Below are positions 8,027 through 16,135 of a stretch of DNA of 40,264 nucleotides, in pieces (position 1 is the first letter of the stretch; each line of letters begins with the position of its first letter). The stretch comes from Rhizobium sp. Q54. GTDB lineage: Bacteria > Pseudomonadota > Alphaproteobacteria > Reyranellales > Reyranellaceae. The stretch is taken from positions 1 through 40,264 of the forward strand of contig CAMDOT010000027.1 in assembly GCA_945903635.1 (NCBI GenBank), in the 5' to 3' direction. The notes beneath the pieces are model-generated. The model ran no database searches, was not told the DNA's origin, and saw only the letters and a list, made by a program, of their open reading frames with translations. The translations under genes were made by a program, and so were the position numbers.

Positions 8027-9004
8027 GTGAAGCTTCGCCGCAGACAGTTCCAGCAACTGGCGGCCGGCGCTGTGGCGCTGCCCGCTGTCCCGAGAGTGGC
8101 CGCCGCGCAAGCCTGGCCGGCCCAACCGGTGCGCATGGTCGTCGGTTTCGCGGCGGGCCAAGCGATCGACATCCTGGCCCGCCTGATCGCGCAATCGCTG
8201 ACCGAGCAGCTCAACCAGCAGTTCATCGTCGAGAACAAGCCGGGCGCCGGCGGCAACATCGCGACCGAGGGGGTCGCGCGCGCGCCGGCCGACGGCTACA
8301 CGCTGATGGTGATCGGCGCCAACAACCCGATCAACTCGACGCTCTACGCCAACCTCGGCTTCGACCTGCTGAAGGACTTCGCGCCGGTCGCCGGCATCTA
8401 CCGCGTCTTCCAGGTCATGGAGGTCAATCCCGCCTTTCCGGCGCGGACTGTCCCCGAATTCATCGCCTACGCCAAAGCCAACCCGGGCAAGATCAACTTC
8501 GGCTCCGCCGGCACCGGCTCGGTGGCGCATGTCACGGGCGAGTGGTTCAAGATGATGGCCGGCATCGACATGCAACACGTGCCCTATCGCGGCGCGCCGC
8601 TGGCACTTGCCGACCTGTTGAGCGGCCAGGTGCAGGTCATGTTCGACAACCTGCCGTCATCGATCGAGCACATCAGGGCCGGCCGCCTGCGCGCGCTCGG
8701 CGTCTCGACGGCCAAGCCGTTGGGGTTGCTGCCCGGAGTGCCGACGATCACCGAATTCCTGCCGGGCTTCGAGACCAGCGCCTTCGCCGGCCTCGGCGCG
8801 CCGGCAGGTACGTCCCGCGAGATCGTCGGCAAGCTCAACACGGCGGTCAATACAGCCCTCGCCGACCCGAAGCTCAAGGCCCGCATCCTCGATCTCGGCG
8901 GCGTGCCGATGCCGATGACGCCCGCTGAGTTCGGCCTTTTCCTCGCGGCCGAGACCGAGAAATGGGCCAAGGTGATCCGGGCCGCCAACATCAAGCCCGG
9001 CTGA
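8027..9004 (+). CDS. TctC/Bug family substrate-binding protein (GTG start)
   Basis: 325 residues translated from GTG, supported by GGGAGG seven bases upstream. A Tat-like leader (LRRRQFQQLAAGAVAL, cleavage near VAAAQA) predicts a periplasmic protein. The mature domain starts VRMVVGFAAGQAIDILARL and continues with FIVENKPGAGGNIATEGVAR and DGYTLMVIGANNPINSTLY, all family hallmarks; HVPYRGAPLALADLLSGQVQ is the usual second-lobe motif. Its own transporter membrane genes are absent. It is divergent from the MFS exporter with a 150-base shared upstream region, and the downstream neighbour converges on it. This is the third such protein in 9 kb. Confidence 0.93.
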   Translation: MKLRRRQFQQLAAGAVALPAVPRVAAAQAWPAQPVRMVVGFAAGQAIDILARLIAQSLTEQLNQQFIVENKPGAGGNIATEGVARAPADGYTLMVIGANNPINSTLYANLGFDLLKDFAPVAGIYRVFQVMEVNPAFPARTVPEFIAYAKANPGKINFGSAGTGSVAHVTGEWFKMMAGIDMQHVPYRGAPLALADLLSGQVQVMFDNLPSSIEHIRAGRLRALGVSTAKPLGLLPGVPTITEFLPGFETSAFAGLGAPAGTSREIVGKLNTAVNTALADPKLKARILDLGGVPMPMTPAEFGLFLAAETEKWAKVIRAANIKPG

Positions 9005-9024
9005 CGCCTCTGTCCCGGGAGTCG

Positions 9025-9786
9025 CTATTCCGCGGCGGCGAGCTGATGGCCGGGCACGCCGGCGATCTCCTGGATCAGCTTCTTCGTGAGCGACCGGCCG
9101 AACGACCCATGTCCCTCGGCAACGATCGTGAACGATCCGGGACCGCCGATGACGTTGTCCTGGAAGTATTTTTCGAGCCCGCCCAGCGGGTTCGTATGCT
9201 CCGGGCGAAACGATTCGGCGAGCGGCGTCAGGATCACCAGAGCGTTGATGACGATGCCCTTCGCGACGGCTTCGTCGCGGGCGTCGGTAACCAAGCGGCC
9301 GGAAACATTGTTGCCGTCACCGGACACATCGATGACGCGGCGCTCCGAGGCGAACGGCGCGCGCGCTAGCTGGCTCACCGAGAAGTCGATGGCGCTGCTG
9401 ATCGAGGTGCTGCCGGCAAACGATCGCGGTGTCTCGATCAACTTGTCGCCGAAATTGCGCGCGGCGCCACCGTCTCCGATCACCATCCAGTCGATGACGA
9501 CGTTGTGTTGCCCGGCCGTCGCCCATTCGAGGAAGCAGACAGCAATGCGCCGGTTTGGGCCCGACGTGATCGCTCGCACCACGTCCGGATGCGTGATGGC
9601 GGCGGCGGCACCCTCGCGCTGCAGCTTGAACTTGGGCTCGGTCACGCTGCGCGAGACGTCGGCGGCGAGCACCAGCAGCATGTCGACGGGCTCCGCCGCC
9701 CGCGCACCAAGCGGCGGCACAAGCGCCAACGCCAGACCGAGCAGTGCCGCCGTCCTTCTCGTCGTATGGGTCATGTGTCGATCCAT
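9025..9786 (-). CDS. DUF1194 exported vWA-like protein
   Basis: 253 residues (or 249 from the second ATG at 9774, which gives a cleaner signal peptide, THTTRRTAALLGLALALV, with cleavage near ARAAE). The mature protein is of the DUF1194 family: VDMLLVLAADVSRSV supplies a von Willebrand A-like DxSxS metal site (D43, S45, S47), and RRVIDVSGDGNNVSGR is the second metal-loop region. Proteins of this family are probably periplasmic and have no established function. It is 29 bases downstream of the nitronate monooxygenase gene on the same strand and may be the last gene of that transcript. No ribosome site distinguishes the two possible starts. Confidence 0.88.
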   Translation of the reverse strand: MDRHMTHTTRRTAALLGLALALVPPLGARAAEPVDMLLVLAADVSRSVTEPKFKLQREGAAAAITHPDVVRAITSGPNRRIAVCFLEWATAGQHNVVIDWMVIGDGGAARNFGDKLIETPRSFAGSTSISSAIDFSVSQLARAPFASERRVIDVSGDGNNVSGRLVTDARDEAVAKGIVINALVILTPLAESFRPEHTNPLGGLEKYFQDNVIGGPGSFTIVAEGHGSFGRSLTKKLIQEIAGVPGHQLAAAE

Positions 9787-9815
9787 GGCTGGGAATGTGG
9801 ACAGGCCAGGGTGAA

Positions 9816-10784
9816 TTATCCGCGCACCAGCGCCGCGCCGCCCTGCAGGACCGCGGCCGCCTCATCGATGATCCGCTCGATCACCTCGCGTGCCGTGGGG
9901 ATGTCGCGCACGAGGTCGACGCTCTCGCCGGCCCAGACCACGCGCTGGCCGAAATCAGTTGCCGGGCTCGCCAGGTAACCGGCCTCGGCCTGCTTCTGCT
10001 GGCCGTGCAGCGCGTCCTCCTTGCCGTGCCACTGGTCGAAGAAATCGTTGCGCAGCGCCCGCCCAGGATAGATCGCGGGCCAGGCGGCGCCGCGGACGAT
10101 GTCGAAGATCCTCGTCTGCGCCGTCTGGTCGCCCCCGGACGCCACCGCCTTTTCTTTCATCGCCTGATCCCACAGCGACTCGACCGTGGCGGTGAAGCGC
10201 GTGCCCATCGATACGCCGGACGCTCCCAGCGACAGGGCAGCGGCGAGTCCCCGCCCGTCGGCAATGCCGCCGGCAGCGACGACGGGAATCGAGCCCACGG
10301 CATCGACCACCGCCGGCACAAGTCCGATCGTGCCGCGCGTCATCCCGGAATGCCCGCCGGCGTCGCGCCCCTGCGCGATGATGATGTCGGCGCCGGCCGC
10401 TGCCGCCTGCTTCGCCTGTTCCAGCGTCTGCACCTGGCAGATGATCCGGCTACCCACCGCCTTGATGCGACCCGTGTAAGGAGACGGATCGCCGAACGAC
10501 AGCATGACCGCCGCCGGCTTGGCATCCAGCGCCACGTCGAGCGCTGCCGGATTCTTGTCCAGTGCCCACAGAATGAATCCGATGCCGACGCGGGCATTGC
10601 CCGCCTCCGTCAGTTCCCGCCGGATTGCACCCTCGTCGGCATAGCCCGACCCCAGCATGCCGAGGCCGCCGGCATGGGTCACGGCCGAGGCGAGTTTTCC
10701 ACCGGCGGCCGACCCCATCGGGGCGAGCAGGATCGGATGCTGGATGCCCAGCAGCCGCGTGAGCGCGGTCTCTATGGTTGCCAT
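9816..10784 (-). CDS. Nitronate monooxygenase (2-nitropropane dioxygenase family)
   Basis: 322 residues with the FMN-binding TIM-barrel features of nitronate monooxygenase: PILLAPMGSAAGG near the N-terminus, AQGRDAGGHSG (137-147, with the candidate catalytic His145) and IPVVAAGGIADGRGLAAAL for phosphate binding, followed by GASGVSMGTRF. It would oxidise alkyl nitronates to carbonyl compounds and nitrite, although many members have other flavin-dependent roles. The upstream TPP-enzyme gene stops two bases before this ATG, so the two are co-transcribed and probably coupled. The downstream DUF1194 gene follows after 29 bases. Family confident, true substrate unknown. Confidence 0.92.
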   Translation of the reverse strand: MATIETALTRLLGIQHPILLAPMGSAAGGKLASAVTHAGGLGMLGSGYADEGAIRRELTEAGNARVGIGFILWALDKNPAALDVALDAKPAAVMLSFGDPSPYTGRIKAVGSRIICQVQTLEQAKQAAAAGADIIIAQGRDAGGHSGMTRGTIGLVPAVVDAVGSIPVVAAGGIADGRGLAAALSLGASGVSMGTRFTATVESLWDQAMKEKAVASGGDQTAQTRIFDIVRGAAWPAIYPGRALRNDFFDQWHGKEDALHGQQKQAEAGYLASPATDFGQRVVWAGESVDLVRDIPTAREVIERIIDEAAAVLQGGAALVRG

Positions 10785-10786
10785 CG

Positions 10787-12406
10787 CTACGGCAGCCTCG
10801 GCTGATGAAACTTGTAGGGCGGATAGTCCTTGGTGATGTCGGACATGACCTCGATCAACGCCGGCGCGTCGCTGGCCAGGGCCTCCTTGAGGGCGCCACG
10901 CAGGCCGTCGGCGGTCTCGACTCGCCAGGCGCCGACACCGAAGGCGCGGGCGTAGGCCTGGAAGTCGGGATTGGTCAGGACCGCGCCGGAATGGCGGCCT
11001 TCGTAGAGCCGTTGCTGGTCGCGCTGCACGTTGCCGTAGGAAGAGTTGTTCACCACCACCGTCACCAGGTTGATGCCGAACTGCTTGGCCGTGGCGAGAT
11101 CCGAGCCGCCGAACAGGAAGCCGCCATCGCCGGTGACCGACACCACCGGACGGCCGGGATTGGCTACTTTCACACCCAGCGCCGTCGGGAAGCCGTAGCC
11201 CAGCGTGCCGGAGAAGCCCGAGGAGATCAGGCGGCGCGGCTGATGGACGGGATAGCCGTACCAGATGATGTAGCCGAGCTGCGTCACCTCATCGACCACG
11301 ATGCCGTCGTCGGGCAGCACCTCGCGCAGCACCTTCATGAAGGAGTACTGCGGATCGGCCTTCTCGATCGCGGCAAGGGCTGCAGCCTTCGCCGCGGCCA
11401 CGGCGGCGCGCCGCGCGGGATCGTCCTTGTTCTTTACCAGCGCCATGAGCGCACGCGTGCCGTCCGCCGCATCGGCCGTGATCGCCACGTCTACGGTAAG
11501 TCTGCGATGCTCGATCGGGTCGATGTCGATGCGCGCCGTCTTAAGTCCGGCCGGTGCCGGCGCCCAACGCGCGATCGGCACATCCATCCGCGTGCCGATG
11601 CCGATCAGCAGGTCGGTCTTGTTCCACAGCTCGAAGCCACCGACCGTGTTGAGCGACAGCGGATGGCGCGAATCGACCACGCCCTTGCCCATGCGGAACG
11701 ACACCACGGGTGCACCGATCTTCTCGGCCAGCGCCAGGATCTCGGGCCCTGAATCGACCGCGCCGCCGCCGATCCAGATCATCGGCGACCGCGCGCCATC
11801 GACCAGCTTGGCGAGAGCCGCGATCTTGTCCGGATCGGGCACGGGGTTCGCGCGCTTGCCGAGCGGTTCGATCGGTGTGACGTCGGCGGTCGCGGGGAAC
11901 ATGTCCCACGGCATCTCGACCGCGACAGGTCCGGGACGGCCGGACACCATCGCCTGGAAAGCGCGCGCCATGACCTGCGGCGCCTCGGTCGGATGTTCGA
12001 TGCGCTCGGCGAATTTGAGCAGCGTCTTCAGCGTGGCGAGCTGGTCGGGCATCTCGTGGAGCTGGCCGCGTCCGCGGCCGATCATGGCGCTCGGCACCTG
12101 GCCGGTGATGCACATGATCGGCGTGTTGACGCCCCAAGCCGTGGTGAGCGCCCCCATGGCGTTCATCACCCCGGGGCCCGGCACCACCGTGAAGGCCGAC
12201 GGCTTGCCCGTCGATTGCGTGTAGCCCAGCGCCATGTAGGCGGTGGTCTGCTCGTGCCGGGCGTTGATCACTTTTAGCCGGTTGGCGTTGCGGGCAAAGG
12301 CATCGAACAGGCCGTACATCTGCACGCCCGGCAGTCCGAAGACCGTGTCGATGCCGTGACGCAGGAGCGAATCGACGATGGCGTCACCGCCGGTCATGCG
12401 AGTCAT
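10787..12406 (-). CDS. Thiamine-pyrophosphate-dependent enzyme, acetolactate synthase-like large subunit
   Basis: 539 residues with the three domains of the acetolactate synthase/benzoylformate decarboxylase family. The N-terminal domain carries the cofactor-activating glutamate (NARHEQTTAYMA, E52), the middle domain has a Rossmann-like half (PMIWIGGGAVDSGPE), and the C-terminal domain has the TPP/Mg motif GDGGFLFGGSDLATA...VVVNNSSYGN (GDG 426-428, NN 453-454). It probably decarboxylates or carboligates a 2-oxo acid, or cleaves an acyl-CoA. No small regulatory subunit (IlvH) is adjacent, so a housekeeping branched-chain role is unlikely. AGAGGAAA precedes the ATG. It heads an operon with nitronate monooxygenase. 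The exact reaction cannot be assigned. Confidence 0.9.
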   Translation of the reverse strand: MTRMTGGDAIVDSLLRHGIDTVFGLPGVQMYGLFDAFARNANRLKVINARHEQTTAYMALGYTQSTGKPSAFTVVPGPGVMNAMGALTTAWGVNTPIMCITGQVPSAMIGRGRGQLHEMPDQLATLKTLLKFAERIEHPTEAPQVMARAFQAMVSGRPGPVAVEMPWDMFPATADVTPIEPLGKRANPVPDPDKIAALAKLVDGARSPMIWIGGGAVDSGPEILALAEKIGAPVVSFRMGKGVVDSRHPLSLNTVGGFELWNKTDLLIGIGTRMDVPIARWAPAPAGLKTARIDIDPIEHRRLTVDVAITADAADGTRALMALVKNKDDPARRAAVAAAKAAALAAIEKADPQYSFMKVLREVLPDDGIVVDEVTQLGYIIWYGYPVHQPRRLISSGFSGTLGYGFPTALGVKVANPGRPVVSVTGDGGFLFGGSDLATAKQFGINLVTVVVNNSSYGNVQRDQQRLYEGRHSGAVLTNPDFQAYARAFGVGAWRVETADGLRGALKEALASDAPALIEVMSDITKDYPPYKFHQPRLP

Positions 12407-12644
12407 GGTTTGCGTTTCCTCTCTTTATTGGGCCGATCTTGTCACGTTCCGGCCGTCGCTCGAACCGCACGATTCAACCGGTCCCTCGGCCAGATCGCTG
12501 CGCGAACCGTCGGCCGGCCGAAAGGAAGGGTGAAGGGCGGACGATTGACATAGTGACGGCTTGCCGGCGCCTCGCCTATGATTTGGCGGCAGTAAGCAGT
12601 CTTAGCGTGCGTTTCCCGAGGACAAGGCCGACCAGGAGGTCCCC

Positions 12645-12968
12645 GTGGCTACAGCCGTTCTCATCGTTCGAGCCAGACTGAACAACCTGTCCGACCGGCA
12701 GAAATTCGACAGCTGGTACCGGACCGAACATCTTCCGGCCGCCGTCCGGGAATTCAAGGCGCAACGGGGCTGGCGCTGCTGGAGCAGGACCAACCCTCTC
12801 GTGCATATCGCGCTCTATGAATTCCCCAGCGTCGAAGAGGCCGAAGACATCCTGGACTCGGCGGCCCTGGCCGGACAAATCGCGGAGTTCGACCGCGTCT
12901 GGGGAAGCGAGGTCACGCGCACGCGTGAAATTGTCGAGATCGCGGAAGAACTTTCCGCACGGTCCTGA
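12645..12968 (+). CDS. Small protein of possible EthD-like / dimeric alpha-beta barrel fold
   Basis: 107 residues translated from GTG; a perfect AGGAGGT lies four bases upstream and decides the start. The sequence alternates short strands and amphipathic helices (VLIVRARL, FDSWYRTEHLPAAVREF, VHIALYEFPSVEEAEDIL, FDRVWGSEVTRTREIVEI). The pattern 'WY...HLP' followed by a strand of 'YEF' type resembles EthD-like or antibiotic monooxygenase-like ferredoxin folds, which act as small cytosolic dimers. It has its own 238-base upstream region, divergent from the TPP-enzyme gene; that region contains TATGAT at 12577-12582 but no convincing -35 partner. Function unknown; fold assignment is tentative. 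Confidence 0.75.
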   Translation: MATAVLIVRARLNNLSDRQKFDSWYRTEHLPAAVREFKAQRGWRCWSRTNPLVHIALYEFPSVEEAEDILDSAALAGQIAEFDRVWGSEVTRTREIVEIAEELSARS

Positions 12969-13017
12969 AAACAGGCAGGACGACGACACCGCGTCCTCGC
13001 CTGCTCAGAACTGTCGC

Positions 13018-13239
13018 CTACTCATGGCTCTCGCGCGAGGACGGCGTCACCGGCCCGACGCCACCATCTTGCGCGGCGATCGCGAAGTAGAGGCAGAATC
13101 CGATCACGATCAAGGAGAAGAAAGTCCCGACGAGAGCCGGTCCGACCTCGCCCTGCGTGCCTTCCAGCCAGAACCGGTATGTCCCGTAGGCCACTCCGAT
13201 GAGGACGGCTACGGCGCAAAGGGCGAGAAAAATCTGCAC
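13018..13239 (-). CDS. Small two-helix membrane protein, unknown
   Basis: 73 residues from GTG, with GGAGGTAGGA ending seven bases upstream, a strong ribosome site for so short a gene. Two hydrophobic segments (FLALCAVAVLIGVAYGTY, roughly 4-21, and LVGTFFSLIVIGFCLYFAIA, roughly 36-55) are joined by a short acidic loop, and a polar tail follows. It is predicted to be an inner-membrane protein. I do not recognise a family. It converges on the 107-residue gene and is divergent from a second membrane gene at 13421 of similarly unknown role. Confidence 0.65.
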   Translation of the reverse strand: MQIFLALCAVAVLIGVAYGTYRFWLEGTQGEVGPALVGTFFSLIVIGFCLYFAIAAQDGGVGPVTPSSRESHE

Positions 13240-13420
13240 GCGAAAATCCTACCTCCAGTCCAACGACATCGGCCCGACGATTCCAGCAGTCCACCTCAAA
13301 ATGACAATCCGATGAACGTTGGCGCTCACCTGCAGCATCGTACTTCACAGGCGATGCAATTTCTCCTTCGAACTACGGTTTTATTCTGTCATATTGGGGC
13401 ACCGCGAGGGAGATGCCGGG

Positions 13421-14026
13421 GTGCTGCAGGAGTTAAGGCGGATCGCGATTGGTCCGATTTTCGTCGCCGCGGCGATGGCCGCGCTGCTCGGCGCCCTCGT
13501 CTCCATCATGACGAAGGTCGGCGATCCGTACCGGGTCACGATGATTCCCGCCGCCGGCGCGATCGGCGGCCTGCTCGGCGCCGCACTCCTGCAGGCACGC
13601 ACCCGCTTCGAGGAACGTCGACGGGCCGTCACTGTGTTGCGGATGTCGCTCACGAGCCTCGCGATCTCGCTGGAGAACGACGCGAACATGATCCTCAATC
13701 CGCTCAGCGATGAGGAAGGCAGGCTGGCCTGGACCTCCCACCTGGCCAGCTACACCGGGCGGGCCACGCGGACAGTCCAGCAGATCGTGGCCCTCTCGGT
13801 ACCGGCAGCCGTCTTCAGCGACGCCCTCAACAGGGACATCGAACTGCTGCGGCGCGAGGCCAGCGGCTTCACCATCTTCATGGACGACGTCCATCGAGCG
13901 GCGCGCACCAATCCCGCCACCGTCGACGCGTTCCATGCTGCCTTGGGCCCGATGGCGAAGGACTTGCCGATCGGCGTCAAGAAAATCACGCGGCTGATCT
14001 CCGCGATCGAGAACTATCGGGCGTGA
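13421..14026 (+). CDS. Uncharacterised membrane-anchored protein
   Basis: 201 residues from GTG; GAGGGAGA lies about eight bases upstream. A longer in-frame reading from 13319 exists, but its extra 34 residues (rich in Cys, Arg and Phe) look non-native. Two hydrophobic segments near the N-terminus (IFVAAAMAALLGALVSIM and VTMIPAAGAIGGLLGAALL) are followed by a soluble helical region of about 140 residues with charged amphipathic stretches (RTRFEERRRAVTVLRMSL, ALNRDIELLRREASGFTIF). The soluble part probably faces the cytoplasm. No family is recognised. It is head-to-head with the small membrane gene at 13239, so the two may share regulation. Confidence 0.7.
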   Translation: MLQELRRIAIGPIFVAAAMAALLGALVSIMTKVGDPYRVTMIPAAGAIGGLLGAALLQARTRFEERRRAVTVLRMSLTSLAISLENDANMILNPLSDEEGRLAWTSHLASYTGRATRTVQQIVALSVPAAVFSDALNRDIELLRREASGFTIFMDDVHRAARTNPATVDAFHAALGPMAKDLPIGVKKITRLISAIENYRA

Positions 14027-14033
14027 CGCCCAA

Positions 14034-14195
14034 CTATTTCGTCGGCGTTCCCGAGCCACTCGTATTTGGCGCCGACGTCCCGCTGGGCGTGGCGCCCGTG
14101 CCGCCCGCCGGCTTCTCCTTCAGGGAGAAGTACCAGACCCCCGCAAGGGCCACGATGCACGCCCCGAAGATCATCCTGCGCACTTCCTGGGTCAT
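14034..14195 (-). CDS. 53-residue single-pass membrane peptide coupled to the DUF35 gene
   Basis: The reading frame is ATG to TAG, 53 residues. A well-spaced AGGAG sits six bases before the ATG and overlaps the last codons of the DUF35 gene, whose stop is three bases upstream, so translation is probably coupled. The peptide has a short charged N-terminus (MTQEVRR), one hydrophobic helix (MIFGACIVALAGVWYFSL), then KEKPAGGTG and a Gly/Thr/Ser/Pro-rich tail. This layout is typical of small inner-membrane proteins with a flexible tail. It lies opposite no other convincing gene and ends just short of the convergent gene at 14026. Function unknown; conservation would decide. Confidence 0.6.
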   Translation of the reverse strand: MTQEVRRMIFGACIVALAGVWYFSLKEKPAGGTGATPSGTSAPNTSGSGTPTK

Positions 14196-14198
14196 TTC

Positions 14199-14720
14199 TC
14201 ACTCCTGCGGATAGCGCCAGGGTTTCGCCGGCTGGGCGGCGCCCTCGTCGATGGTCCATTGCGGGATCGCCAGGCCCGGGCCCACGTCGCTGAACACCAT
14301 GCGCACCCGCGTGCCGATGCCGACGCGGCGCACCATGTCGGGCGGTGCCAGCGTGCCGTCCGGCGTCACCAGGTTGCCGACGACGCGCAGCGACTCGTGC
14401 TCGGTCGGCTTGCCCTTCTGCGTGTCGAGATCGACCAGCAGGATCAGGTACGGCGTATGCGCCTTGAAGGCCGGCTGGATGGCGTGATGAACTTCGCTGT
14501 AGGAGTGCACCTCGCCCTTGCCTTCGACCTTGACCCACTCGGACTTGGGGTTGGCGCACCACGGACACGCCGTGGTCGGGGGATAGCGCAAGAGGCTGCA
14601 AGCGCCGCACTTCTGCAGATGGAAATCGTGCGCCGCGCAATGCTTGAAGTAGGCCACGTTCTCGACATCGAGATCGTCGAGGGCGAGCGGCATGCCGAGA
14701 TAGGTCGCTTGTGTCGCCAT
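14199..14720 (-). CDS. Zn-ribbon / OB-fold protein (DUF35), partner of thiolase-like protein
   Basis: 173 residues. An N-terminal helix (ENVAYFKHCAAHDFHLQKC) leads to a rubredoxin-like zinc ribbon with C38xxC41 and C52xxC55, then an OB-fold (GKGEVHSYSEVHHAIQPAF, PYLILLVDLD, RVRMVFSDV). DUF35 proteins bind thiolase-fold partners; in steroid side-chain degradation the DUF35 domain of ChsH2 docks with the aldolase Ltp2. The gene begins 11 bases after the stop of the thiolase-like gene and has GGGGA upstream, so the pair is an operon and probably a complex binding acyl-CoA. Strong assignment for family, inferred for partner. Confidence 0.92.
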   Translation of the reverse strand: MATQATYLGMPLALDDLDVENVAYFKHCAAHDFHLQKCGACSLLRYPPTTACPWCANPKSEWVKVEGKGEVHSYSEVHHAIQPAFKAHTPYLILLVDLDTQKGKPTEHESLRVVGNLVTPDGTLAPPDMVRRVGIGTRVRMVFSDVGPGLAIPQWTIDEGAAQPAKPWRYPQE

Positions 14721-14730
14721 GGTCCGTCCC

Positions 14731-15987
14731 CTACTCGTTCCGCATGACCATGGCCGACCCGGTGCCCGGATTGGCCCAGCCCATGTTGGCCGACACCTCG
14801 CACTTCTTCACCTGGCGGCAGCCGCCCTCACGGTAGTCATAGGTGTGCTGGCGCTTGCCGTCGGGTCCCACCGGACACGAATCGTCGGCATCGTGGCGGA
14901 GCTGGCGCACGTTCTCGATCACCATGTTGAGGCCGTGCGTATAACCCTCGCAGAGATGACCGCCGCTGGTGTTGTTGGGTCGCCGGCCGCCCAGGCGAAT
15001 CGTGCCGTCGCTGACATATTGCCCGCCGTCGCCCTTCTTGCAGAATCCGTAGTCCTCTAGCTGCAGCATGGTGGTGAAGGTGAAGGCGTCGTAGGAGCCC
15101 GTGATGTCGACGTCCTCAGGGCCGACGCCTGAATTGGGCCACAGGATATCGCGCGCATATTTGCCAGCGACGGTGGAGATCGGGCCGTGCTGGTAGTGCA
15201 TGTCGGTGCGCGGCTTGTTGCAGCGCCCCACCACGCCCCTGATCAGCGTACGCGGATGGCGACAATCCTTGGCGCGCTCGGCGCTGGTGACGACCAGGGC
15301 CGTGCCGTTGTCGGTCTCGACGCAGCAATCGAGGAGATGCAGCGGCTTGCAGATGATGCGGCTCTTGAGAACATCCTCGACGGTGAAACGCTGCTTGTAG
15401 AAGGCCTTGGGATTGTTCGAGGCGTGCTCGGAATGGATCGCCTTCACCGCGGCGACCTGCTCGGGTCGCGTGCCGTAGTCGTACATGTGGCGCATGAAGG
15501 TGAGGCTGAACATCTGGCCGGCGCTCTGCCAGCCGTAGGCGCGGCTGTGCAGCATGTCGCCGGACACGGGGGCCGCCGCGCGCGCGCCGGTGCCGCCGAT
15601 ACGCACCTGGCTAAAACCGTTCATGGCGCGGAAGATCACCACGGTCTTGCACATGCCGGCCTCGATCAGGCCCATCGCCATGCCGACCAGCGCCTCAGTC
15701 GACGAGCCGCCGCCGAACACATCCATGTAGAAGTTGGGCCGGATGCCGAGGTCGCCGGCGATGAACGTCCCGAACGTCGAATCGCCCGACTGGTAGGACA
15801 GCACACCGTCGACGTCCGACGGTTTCAGGCCGGCGTCCTCGATGGCGTTCCTCACCGCCCAGGTACCGAGCGCGCGGGTCGTCTTGCCCGAGCCTCGCGT
15901 GTAGGTCGTCTCGCCGACACCCACGATGGCGTACTTGTCGCGCAGATGCTTCGGGCTGGTGGCATCGGTCTCGGCCGGCATCGTCAT
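14731..15987 (-). CDS. Thiolase-fold lipid-transfer/aldolase-like protein (SCP2-thiolase family)
   Basis: 418 residues from the ATG at 15987, chosen because AAAGGGGA lies just upstream; an in-frame ATG at 16020 would add 11 residues. The protein has the thiolase architecture (YAIVGVGETTYTRGSGKTTR, DAGLKPSDVDGVLS, NNTSGGHLCEGYTHGLN, GWANPGTGSAMVM). Where thiolases carry the nucleophilic cysteine it has FGGGSSTEALVGMA (about 91-104 of this reading) with no Cys, so classical thiolysis is unlikely. With the adjacent DUF35 gene it resembles Ltp2-type retro-aldolases, which cleave beta-hydroxyacyl-CoA side chains. It would act in the cytosol on a CoA thioester. Aldolase activity is inference from Cys absence and gene pairing. 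Confidence 0.88.
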   Translation of the reverse strand: MTMPAETDATSPKHLRDKYAIVGVGETTYTRGSGKTTRALGTWAVRNAIEDAGLKPSDVDGVLSYQSGDSTFGTFIAGDLGIRPNFYMDVFGGGSSTEALVGMAMGLIEAGMCKTVVIFRAMNGFSQVRIGGTGARAAAPVSGDMLHSRAYGWQSAGQMFSLTFMRHMYDYGTRPEQVAAVKAIHSEHASNNPKAFYKQRFTVEDVLKSRIICKPLHLLDCCVETDNGTALVVTSAERAKDCRHPRTLIRGVVGRCNKPRTDMHYQHGPISTVAGKYARDILWPNSGVGPEDVDITGSYDAFTFTTMLQLEDYGFCKKGDGGQYVSDGTIRLGGRRPNNTSGGHLCEGYTHGLNMVIENVRQLRHDADDSCPVGPDGKRQHTYDYREGGCRQVKKCEVSANMGWANPGTGSAMVMRNE

Positions 15988-16093
15988 GGCGTCCCCTTTC
16001 GATGGCTCACGGGACGCCACGATACGACGGCATCGGGAGGGCGTCTGCCCCGCCCGTCACGCCGCCGATCCGCATCGCGGCTTCAAATTCTTT

Positions 16094-16120
16094 TCCTCCC
16101 CTCAACCCTACGGGGGAGGA
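16094..16120. other. Stem-loop (8-bp stem) downstream of the GlcG-like gene
   Basis: TCCTCCCC at 16094-16101 pairs with GGGGAGGA at 16113-16120 around an 11-base loop, between the GlcG-like gene and the thiolase gene. In the direction of minus-strand transcription it is followed by an A-rich rather than a T-rich tract, so it is not a classical intrinsic terminator; it may stabilise a 3' end. Confidence 0.4.
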
Positions 16121-16135
16121 ATCGAAGCGATTCTG

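Noticed and set aside
12545..12582. TTGACA and TATGAT upstream of the 107-residue gene as a promoter
   Set aside because: The boxes are 26 bases apart, far from the 17 needed, so they cannot form one sigma70 promoter.
12817..13713. Plus-strand open frame over the small membrane genes
   Set aside because: Product is compositionally biased and crosses two genes with strong ribosome sites on other frames; treated as a shadow.
16094..16120. Intrinsic terminator of the exported GlcG gene
   Set aside because: The stem is followed by an A-rich rather than T-rich tract on the transcribed strand, so it is only reported as a stem-loop.
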